33,859 nt of DNA from Gammaproteobacteria bacterium (GTDB lineage Bacteria > Pseudomonadota > Gammaproteobacteria > Steroidobacterales > Steroidobacteraceae): positions 1-33,859 of the forward strand of contig VGVB01000032.1 of assembly GCA_016882265.1 (NCBI GenBank), written 5' to 3'. Both the position numbers and the translations under genes were made by a program. A model generated the notes under the pieces. That model searched no databases. It saw only the letters and a program-made list of their open reading frames with translations, and was not told where the DNA came from. Below, one piece after another: positions 25,995 to 33,859 of the stretch. How positions within the stretch are numbered: position 1 is the stretch's first letter; the number at the start of each line of letters is the position of its first letter.

Positions 25995-27101
25995 CTAGCT
26001 TTTCTCCGCGGCGAGCGTCTCGTAGGCGCGCGCAAAGGCGACCAGGAACACCGCTGGCAGGCCGGCTTCGCCCGACTGGATAGTCGCCCGGAACAGTTCG
26101 CGGTAACGTGCCCACAGGCGGGCCTGGGTCTCGACCGCGGCCGTGGTCAGGCCGCCGCGGCCGAGTTGGGCCTCCAGTTCGTCCGGATCGAGCTTCTCGA
26201 ACACGGCGCTGACGGCCTCGCGCAGCGCCGCGGCGACGGCCAGCTCATGGTGGCGCGCGCGCGCGAACTGGCTGCGGATCTCGTCGATGGCGCGGATGTC
26301 GCCCGGACCGCGGCCGGCCAGCAGCCGTTCCAGAAGCTGCTCGACGGCGGCGAGCTGCACCAGCGGGCTGGTCGCGTCGAGGCGCCGGGCGCCCGAAGTG
26401 ATGCCGAACTCGCTGGCGAAATCCGCGCGCGTACGCGCCAGGTCGGCGAATCCGACCAGGGTTTCACGCAGAAGCTGGCCGGCCTGCTGCAGGACTGCGG
26501 CCCGGCTCGCCGCGGCCAGCGCGTGCGGATCGATGCCGGCGCCGCGGCACAGCGCCACGATTCCGGGCCACAGGTCCTGTTCGGCCGCGCGGGCGCGTGT
26601 GGCCGGCGAGGCCGCTGCCGGTGCGGGGGATTTCCCGGTCGAGGCCGTGTCCGGCGGCCGCGCCGATGCGTGCGCGGGTGCTTTCGGCCGCCGGTCGCGC
26701 AGCACTGACTTCACGTCGAACGCCGCATCGAGCTCCGTGTCACTGATCGCGAGCGGCTCGTCGGCGGGGAAGTCGTTGGTACCGGTGATCTCGACGGCAA
26801 TGTCGTAGTCGCCGATCCGCAGCCGGTCGCCGTCGGCGAGTTCGCGAAGCTGGTCGGGGCCGAGCGGTTCGGTCGAGTCGTTGACGAAGGTGCCGTTGGT
26901 GCTGACGTCGCGCAGCCACCAGGCACCGCCCTTGTGCTCGATCTCGGCGTGGCGGCCGGACACGAAGCGCTCGGGGTCGCGCAGGACCCAGTCGTTGCTG
27001 TCGTGGCGGCCGATCGAGCCGCCATTGACACCGAACGTCCAGCGTGAGTGGCGGCCGGCCATGGCCGCGTTGTCGCTGATGATCCGCAGTTGCAGCGCCA
27101 T
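25995..27101 (-). CDS. tagH: Type VI secretion-type FHA protein (TagH/ImpI-like)
   Basis: A 368-residue protein with an N-terminal FHA phosphothreonine-binding domain (about 22-100). The binding residues are visible as GR at 31-32, SGRH at 48-51 and STNGT at 67-71. A low-complexity Pro/Ala linker (about 140-175) and a C-terminal helical domain follow. The C-terminal domain has the pattern of type VI secretion FHA proteins: ARRLDATSPLVQLAAVEQLLERLL, HHELAVAAALREAVSAVFEKLDPDELEAQLG and ARLWARYRELFRATIQSG ... VAFARAYETLA. In complete systems TagH works with the PpkA kinase and PppA phosphatase. No other secretion gene is present here. The ATG at 27101 follows a GGCGAGG site. Confidence 0.75.
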   Translation of the reverse strand: MALQLRIISDNAAMAGRHSRWTFGVNGGSIGRHDSNDWVLRDPERFVSGRHAEIEHKGGAWWLRDVSTNGTFVNDSTEPLGPDQLRELADGDRLRIGDYDIAVEITGTNDFPADEPLAISDTELDAAFDVKSVLRDRRPKAPAHASARPPDTASTGKSPAPAAASPATRARAAEQDLWPGIVALCRGAGIDPHALAAASRAAVLQQAGQLLRETLVGFADLARTRADFASEFGITSGARRLDATSPLVQLAAVEQLLERLLAGRGPGDIRAIDEIRSQFARARHHELAVAAALREAVSAVFEKLDPDELEAQLGRGGLTTAAVETQARLWARYRELFRATIQSGEAGLPAVFLVAFARAYETLAAEKS

Positions 27102-27195
27102 TGCCTCGCCCCCGCCGGCACGCCGGCGCTCGCCAGTCCAGGAGGCCGGGCCAGTATAATAGCGCGGCCCGGAGCCACGGAGTCTGCCGCTGATC

Positions 27196-27537
27196 ATGGC
27201 CGCCAGTCACATTTTCAAGGTCCTGTTCGTCAACCAGGGTAAGGTCTACGAGATCTACGCCCGCAAAGTGAGCCACGGCGGCCTGCTGGGCTTCGTCGAG
27301 GTCGAGGAACTCGTGTTCGGCGAGCGCGGCGGTGTCGTGGTCGATCCCGGTGAGGAGCGGATCCGGGACGAGTTCGCCGGTGTGCGGCGCAGCTTCCTGC
27401 CGTTGCACTCGGTGCTGCGGATCGACGAAGTGCGCAAGCAGGGCGTCAGCAAGATCAGCGTGCTGGAGGGCGGTAACGTCACCCAGTTCCCGGTGACCAT
27501 GTATCCGGCAGGAGGCGACCCTGGCCCCAAGCGCTAG
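27196..27537 (+). CDS. DUF1820 family protein
   Basis: A 113-residue protein that matches the small DUF1820 family of gammaproteobacteria (HIFKVLFVNQGKVYEIYARKV, LLGFVEVEELVFGER, GVRRSFLPLHSVLRIDEVRKQGVSKI). It probably folds as a small beta-rich domain; the function is unknown. It starts 94 bp from the divergent tagH gene, with a TATAAT on the plus strand (27155-27160) that may be its -10 box. Its last 17 bases overlap the proposed purL start, so the two are probably coupled. Confidence 0.85.
   Translation: MAASHIFKVLFVNQGKVYEIYARKVSHGGLLGFVEVEELVFGERGGVVVDPGEERIRDEFAGVRRSFLPLHSVLRIDEVRKQGVSKISVLEGGNVTQFPVTMYPAGGDPGPKR
27510..27523 (+). promoter_or_regulatory. Ribosome site and CTG start codon of purL
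   Basis: A consensus AGGAGG (27510-27515) is followed after 5 bp by CTG (27521-27523). The purL frame has no ATG, GTG or TTG between an upstream in-frame stop (27494-27496) and a GTG at 27647. That GTG lies about 43 codons inside conserved PurL sequence. The ribosome site therefore points to CTG as the start. Confidence 0.65.
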
Positions 27538-30500
27538 CGACCGCCTGCTGCTGGAATTCGCTGGCGGTCCCGCGCTGTCCGGATTCCGGATCGACAAGCT
27601 GCTGGCCGCGCTGCGCCGGCTGGAGCCGGCAATCCGCTCGGCCAGCGTGCGCTTCCACCATTTCGTCGACCTGCGGCGCCCGCTGCGCGCGGCCGAGCGC
27701 ACGGTGCTCGAACGGCTGCTCGACTACGACCCGCGCGACTCCGGGCCGGCGGATGCCGCGCCGACGCTCGTGATCGTGCCGCGCCCCGGCACGATCTCGC
27801 CGTGGTCGTCGAAGGCCACCGACATCGCCCACGTCTGCGGGCTCGAGGCCGTGGCCCGCATCGAGCGCGGTCGGATCTGGCACCTCGTCGCCGGGCAGCC
27901 GCTGCCGCGGGAGCGACTCGCAGCGCTGGCTGCGCTGCTGCACGATCGCATGACCGAGGCCGTGCTGCCCGAACTCGCGGCGGCGCGGCGCCTGTTCGAC
28001 TCGCACGCGGCCCGGCCGCTCGGGCGCATCGTGCTCGGTGCCGCGCCGGCGCTGGCGCTGGCGCGCGCCAACACCGAACTGGGGCTCGCCCTGGCGGACG
28101 AGGAGATCGCGTATCTGGCCGAACTGTACGCCGGACTGGGGCGCGATCCGACCGACGTCGAGGTGATGATGTTCGCGCAGGCCAACAGCGAGCACTGCCG
28201 GCACAAGATCTTCAATGCCGCCTGGGTCGTCGACGGTGAGCCGCAGCCGCAGTCGCTGTTCGACATGATCCGCAACACCTCGCAGCGGAGTCCGGCCGGA
28301 CTGCTGTCCGCATACCGCGACAACGCCGCGGTATTCGCCGGACCGGTAGCGGGCTGGTTCCAGCCGGACCCGGCCGATGGCCGCTACCGCTGGAGCGAAG
28401 AACCGGCCGACGTCCTGATCAAGGTCGAGACGCACAATCATCCGACGGCGATCTCGCCGTTCCCGGGCGCGGCCACCGGTTCCGGCGGCGAGATCCGCGA
28501 CGAGGGTGCCACCGGGCGCGGGGCGCGGCCGAAGGCCGGTCTCGTCGGCTTTTCCGTCTCGAACCTGCGCATCCCGGGCCGCGAGCGGCCCTGGGAGCAG
28601 GACTACGGTCGGCCTGCGCGCATCGCCGCGGCGTTCGAAATCATGCTGGACGGGCCGCTCGGCGCCGCGGCCTTCAACAACGAATTCGGCCGCCCGGGAA
28701 TCGCCGGCTATTTCCGCACGTTCGAGCAGCGCGTTGCGCAGGATCCGCCCGGTGTGGTCCGCGGCTATCACAAGCCGATCATGATCGCCGGCGGTCTCGG
28801 CGCGATCCGCCGGATGCTGGTCGGGAAATCCGCGGTGCCGGCCGGGGCGCCGATCGTCGTACTCGGCGGTCCGGCGATGCTGATCGGACTCGGTGGCGGG
28901 GCGGCCTCGTCGCAGGGCAGCGGCGCAGGTGCCGAGGATCTCGACTTCGCCTCGGTGCAGCGCGGCAACCCGGAGATCCAGCGGCGCGCACAGGAAGTGC
29001 TGAATCACTGTCAGGCGCTCGGCGCCGACAGCCCGATCCTGCTGGTTCACGATGTCGGCGCCGGTGGCCTGTCGAACGCGGTGCCCGAGGTGCTCGCGCA
29101 CAGCGGGCGCGGCGGGTGCATCGAGCTGCGCGACGTACCGAACGACGAGCCGGGCATGTCGCCGCTCGAGATCTGGTGCAACGAGGCGCAGGAGCGCTAC
29201 GTGCTGGCGCTGGCGCCGGGCAGCCTCGAGCGCTTCGCCGCGCTGTGCCGCCGCGAACGCTGCCCGTATGCGCTGATCGGCGCGGCCACCGGTGATGGCG
29301 TGCTGGTGGTCACCGACCGCCTGCTGGGCGGCCGACCGGTGGATCTGCCGATCGCGGCGCTGCTCGGCCGGCCGCCACGGATGCGCCGCGACGTGACCCG
29401 CCGGCCTGCGGCCGGCGACGATTTCGGCACCGCCGGCGTCGATCCGGTCGAGGCGCTGGAGCGGCTGCTCGTGCTGCCGGCGGTGGCCGACAAGGGCTTC
29501 CTGATCACGATCGGCGATCGCAGCGTCGGCGGGCTGGTGAGCCGCGATCCGCTGGTCGGGCCGTGGCAGGTGCCGGTCAGCGACGTCGCGGTGACGCTCG
29601 CGGACCTGCGCGGCCACACAGGCGCGGCGCTGGCGCTCGGTGAACGTCCGGCCATCGCCCTGCTCGACGGGCCGGCGGCGGGGCGCATGGCGGTCGGCGA
29701 GGCGCTCACCAACATCGCCGCGGCGGATGTGCGGCAGATCAGCGAGGTGCGTCTGTCCGCGAACTGGATGGCCGCCTGCGGCCAGCCCGGCGAGGATGCC
29801 TGCCTGTTCGACACGGTGCGCGCGATCGGCGAGGAGCTGTGTCCGGCACTCGGCATCGCGATTCCGGTCGGCAAGGACTCACTGTCGATGCGCACGAACT
29901 GGCGGCAGGACGGCGAGGAGCGCAGCGTCATCGCCCCGGTCTCGCTGGTGATCTCGGCCTTTGCGCCGGTCGCCGATGTGCGCCGCACGCTGACGCCGGT
30001 GGTGGCGACCGACGCCGGCAGCACGTCGCTGCTGCTGATCGATCTCGGCCGCGGCCGCAACCGGCTCGGCGGCTCGTGTCTGGCGCAGGTGTACGGCCGG
30101 GTCGGCCGCGAGCCGCCGGATCTCGACGAGCCGGCGCTGCTGCCGCGCTTCCTGGCAGCGCTGCGCGAGCTCGCCGATGCCGGTCTGGTGCTCGCTTATC
30201 ACGATCGCGCCGACGGCGGGTTGGCGGTCACGCTGCTGGAGATGGCCCTGGCCGGTCATGCCGGCCTCGACGTGGATCTCGGCAGCGTCGCCGATCCGGT
30301 CGCCGCGCTGTACAGCGAGGAGCTCGGCGCGGTCGTGCAGGTCCGCGATGCCGACCTGCGCGCCGCGCACCTGGCCGTCGAGCGTCACGGACTGGCGGAC
30401 TGTGTGCGCCGGGTCGGCGCCGTGGTGACCGGTCGGCGCATCCGCATCGCCGCCGGCGAGCGCCTGTTGCTCGACGACGACCGGCTGCGGCTGCACGCCT

Positions 30501-31429
30501 TGTGGTCGGACACGAGCTGGCAGATGCAGCGCCTGCGCGACGACCCGGGCTGCGCCGACGAGGAGCAGGCCAGCCGCCTCGACCCGGACGATCCCGGTCT
30601 CGCCTGGCAACTCGGTTTCGATCCGGACGAGGACATCGCGGCGCCGCTGATCGCGACCGGGGCCCGCCCGCGCATCGCGATCCTGCGCGAGCAGGGCGTC
30701 AACAGCCAGGTCGAGATGGCGGCCGCGTTCGAGCGGGCCGGCTTCGCCGCCATCGACGTGCACATGACCGACCTGCTCGAAGGCCGCACCGGACTGGCGG
30801 GCTTTCAGGGGCTGGTGGCCTGTGGTGGGTTCAGCTACGGCGATGTCCTCGGCGCCGGCGCGGGCTGGGCGAAGTCGATCCTGTTCAACGAGCGGGCCCG
30901 CGCGCAGTTTGCGGCCTGGTTCGCGCGGGGCGACAACTTCTCACTGGGCGTGTGCAACGGCTGCCAGATGTTCGCCGCCCTCGCGCCGCTGATCCCGGGG
31001 ACGGCGGCCTGGCCGCGCTTCGCCCGCAACCGCTCCGAGCAGTTCGAAGGTCGCCTGTCGATGGTCGAAGTAACGGCCTCGGCCTCGCCGTTGTTCGCCG
31101 GCATGGCCGGGTCGCGGCTGCCGATCGCGGTCGCCCACGGCGAGGGGCGGGCGTCGTTCGGCGACGGCGACAGCGGGCCGGCCGCGGCGCTGACGGTGCT
31201 GCGCTACGTCGACAACCGCGGGCGGGTCGCGAGCCGCTATCCGGCCAATCCGAGTGGTTCGCCGCAGGGCATCGCCGGACTGTGTTCGGCCGACGGCCGC
31301 GTCACGATCCTGATGCCGCACCCGGAGCGCGTCTTCCGCAGCGTGCAGAACTCGTGGCGGCCGCGCGGCTGCGGCGAGGACAGCGGCTGGATGCGGCTGT
31401 TCCGCAATGCGCGCGTCTGGCTGGGCTGA
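27521..31429 (+). CDS. purL: Phosphoribosylformylglycinamidine synthase (single-chain)
   Basis: Converts FGAR, glutamine and ATP to FGAM in purine synthesis. The single chain is 1302 residues, close to the 1295 of E. coli. The N-terminal PurS-like domain begins LLLEFAGGPALSGFRIDKLLAALRR; the synthase core holds PRPGTISPWSSKATDIAH, NSEHCRHKIFNA and VETHNHPTAISPFPGAATGSGGEIRDEGATGRG. The C-terminal glutaminase has Cys1145 (GVCNGCQ), His1267 and Glu1269 (MPHPERVF). Conserved N-terminal residues lie upstream of the first ordinary start codon (GTG 27647), so I propose the CTG at 27521. It overlaps DUF1820 by 17 bp. Six bases separate its stop from the convergent DUF4145 gene. Confidence 0.95.
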   Translation: MAPSASDRLLLEFAGGPALSGFRIDKLLAALRRLEPAIRSASVRFHHFVDLRRPLRAAERTVLERLLDYDPRDSGPADAAPTLVIVPRPGTISPWSSKATDIAHVCGLEAVARIERGRIWHLVAGQPLPRERLAALAALLHDRMTEAVLPELAAARRLFDSHAARPLGRIVLGAAPALALARANTELGLALADEEIAYLAELYAGLGRDPTDVEVMMFAQANSEHCRHKIFNAAWVVDGEPQPQSLFDMIRNTSQRSPAGLLSAYRDNAAVFAGPVAGWFQPDPADGRYRWSEEPADVLIKVETHNHPTAISPFPGAATGSGGEIRDEGATGRGARPKAGLVGFSVSNLRIPGRERPWEQDYGRPARIAAAFEIMLDGPLGAAAFNNEFGRPGIAGYFRTFEQRVAQDPPGVVRGYHKPIMIAGGLGAIRRMLVGKSAVPAGAPIVVLGGPAMLIGLGGGAASSQGSGAGAEDLDFASVQRGNPEIQRRAQEVLNHCQALGADSPILLVHDVGAGGLSNAVPEVLAHSGRGGCIELRDVPNDEPGMSPLEIWCNEAQERYVLALAPGSLERFAALCRRERCPYALIGAATGDGVLVVTDRLLGGRPVDLPIAALLGRPPRMRRDVTRRPAAGDDFGTAGVDPVEALERLLVLPAVADKGFLITIGDRSVGGLVSRDPLVGPWQVPVSDVAVTLADLRGHTGAALALGERPAIALLDGPAAGRMAVGEALTNIAAADVRQISEVRLSANWMAACGQPGEDACLFDTVRAIGEELCPALGIAIPVGKDSLSMRTNWRQDGEERSVIAPVSLVISAFAPVADVRRTLTPVVATDAGSTSLLLIDLGRGRNRLGGSCLAQVYGRVGREPPDLDEPALLPRFLAALRELADAGLVLAYHDRADGGLAVTLLEMALAGHAGLDVDLGSVADPVAALYSEELGAVVQVRDADLRAAHLAVERHGLADCVRRVGAVVTGRRIRIAAGERLLLDDDRLRLHALWSDTSWQMQRLRDDPGCADEEQASRLDPDDPGLAWQLGFDPDEDIAAPLIATGARPRIAILREQGVNSQVEMAAAFERAGFAAIDVHMTDLLEGRTGLAGFQGLVACGGFSYGDVLGAGAGWAKSILFNERARAQFAAWFARGDNFSLGVCNGCQMFAALAPLIPGTAAWPRFARNRSEQFEGRLSMVEVTASASPLFAGMAGSRLPIAVAHGEGRASFGDGDSGPAAALTVLRYVDNRGRVASRYPANPSGSPQGIAGLCSADGRVTILMPHPERVFRSVQNSWRPRGCGEDSGWMRLFRNARVWLG

Positions 31430-31435
31430 CGCGGA

Positions 31436-32146
31436 CTAAGAGCGGGCCGCGGGCAGCGGCGTGACCTTGCCGTCCTGGTCCTCGGCGAAATGGCGCCGCA
31501 GCATTAGCGCCTGCTGCAGCCGGCCACGCCGCACGTAGGCCTGGTACAGCAGGTCCTTCACGACCTCGAGCAGCACGCCCGCCTGATACGAATCGAGCGC
31601 CGGCAGCTCGGTCCGTCCGGGCGAATCCGGATCGAACAGGATCCAGCGCGCGATCTGAAAGGATTCGTCATCGAGTTCGGCCATGCGGCGGATGTCGGTG
31701 AGCTCGTCGTACAGCGCGAGCCGACCGCTGTCGCCGAGGTCCGCGAACGCGCACTGCGCGGTCCGCCGGCACATCGAGGCGAAGGCGTTGTAGCAGCCGG
31801 ACGAGAAACAGGTCAGCGCCTCGCGGAACAGCGCTTCGACGTCTTCCGGCAGGTGGGTGAAGTTGAATTTTTCGCGCGGCCGTTCCAGCTCGACGAAGCT
31901 CGGCGCCAGTTCGACCCGGCTGCCGGCATACAGCTTGACGGCGAAGCGCAGGAAGATCGGCGCATTGCAGGCCTCGCAGCGGTAGACGACTCCGACCTGG
32001 CTCGGCTTGTACTGCTGCAGCAGGTTGAAGTCGGGCACGGAGACCGGCGTGATATGCGCCAGCACCTGGCAGTGCGGGCAGGACAGTGCGAGGCTGCCCT
32101 GCTGATCGTGCTGCAGGCGGCTCGCGGAATCGATGTACACAGCCAT
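31436..32146 (-). CDS. DUF4145 protein with zinc ribbon
   Basis: A 236-residue protein of unknown role. The N-terminal part carries two CxxC pairs, Cys23/Cys26 (SCPHCQ) and Cys57/Cys60 (RCEACN), which should bind one zinc. The C-terminal helical part (EALFREALTCFSSGCYNAFASMCRRTAQ, then SYQAGVLLEVVKDLLYQAYV) matches the DUF4145 domain, seen alone or fused to restriction and defence proteins. No nuclease or helicase partner is present, so a defence role is not supported here. The ATG at 32146 has a GGAG site; an ATG five codons upstream (32161) lacks one. Confidence 0.8.
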   Translation of the reverse strand: MAVYIDSASRLQHDQQGSLALSCPHCQVLAHITPVSVPDFNLLQQYKPSQVGVVYRCEACNAPIFLRFAVKLYAGSRVELAPSFVELERPREKFNFTHLPEDVEALFREALTCFSSGCYNAFASMCRRTAQCAFADLGDSGRLALYDELTDIRRMAELDDESFQIARWILFDPDSPGRTELPALDSYQAGVLLEVVKDLLYQAYVRRGRLQQALMLRRHFAEDQDGKVTPLPAARS

Positions 32147-32203
32147 CGGCGTCTCCAGCATCCGGCCGATGTTTCCAGTGTAACCGAAATCAGCCGGTCG
32201 CAG

Positions 32204-33859
<1,656 letters not shown>

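Noticed and set aside
27479..29617. A 712-codon open frame on the minus strand opposite purL.
   Set aside because: It is a shadow of the conserved PurL reading frame. The translation is compositionally biased (Arg, Asp, His) with no domain.
29839..31464. A 541-codon plus-strand frame overlapping the 3' half of purL.
   Set aside because: It is a frame-shifted copy of PurL codons, dominated by Arg, Gly and Ala; there is no independent start signal or motif.

Overview
The window is a GC-rich stretch of bacterial chromosome, most likely from a gammaproteobacterium. The evidence is the Gram-negative envelope gene set (Mla lipid transport, BepA, a TonB-dependent receptor, lipoproteins), single-chain PurL of about 1300 residues, a DUF1820 gene, the GcvR-like/DapA pair, and a SUF operon headed by an Rrf2 regulator. 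I cannot name a genus. Gene density is very high and many neighbours overlap by 4 bp (ATGA or GTGA junctions).

Layout. (1) 1-2872, minus strand: SUF iron-sulfur assembly operon (Rrf2 regulator, sufB, sufC, start of sufD running off the left edge), with an IscR-like palindrome just upstream. (2) 3021-6856: the intermembrane phospholipid system, mlaFEDCB on plus and mlaA convergent on minus, separated by a near-perfect long palindrome. (3) 6933-20339, plus strand: an accessory catabolic cluster. A MalT/LAL-type LuxR regulator precedes a tightly packed eight-gene operon: HyuA-like hydantoinase/oxoprolinase subunit, DUF917 (S-methyl thiohydantoin desulfurase family) protein, hydantoin-racemase-like enzyme, TonB-dependent receptor, three subunits of a molybdenum hydroxylase (FAD, 2Fe-2S, Mo), and an NCS1 (cytosine/purine/allantoin-type) permease. 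(4) 20350-24369, minus strand: bepA, a PIN-PhoH ATPase, bcp peroxiredoxin, and a GcvR-like ACT protein. (5) 24508-27101: dapA, a tiny lipoprotein resembling only the N-terminal tail of BamC, tRNA-Ser(GGA), an unusual 180-bp structured segment ending in a copy of the tRNA 3' end, and an FHA protein of the type VI secretion TagH class (minus strand). (6) 27196-33859: DUF1820 gene, purL (apparently with a CTG start), a DUF4145 zinc-ribbon protein, and ettA running off the right edge.

How the genes work together. The Fe-S regulator plausibly senses cluster status and controls suf through the palindrome. Mla proteins A-F together could form a complete retrograde lipid transport route. The catabolic operon reads as a self-contained uptake-and-oxidation system for a nitrogen heterocycle: outer-membrane import, inner-membrane import, molybdenum-dependent ring hydroxylation, then handling of a hydantoin-like or thiohydantoin-like product. 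Its substrate cannot be read from the sequence. The most notable small-scale observations are the purL CTG start, the duplicated tRNA-Ser 3' end at a 180-bp offset, and the palindrome between mlaB and mlaA.
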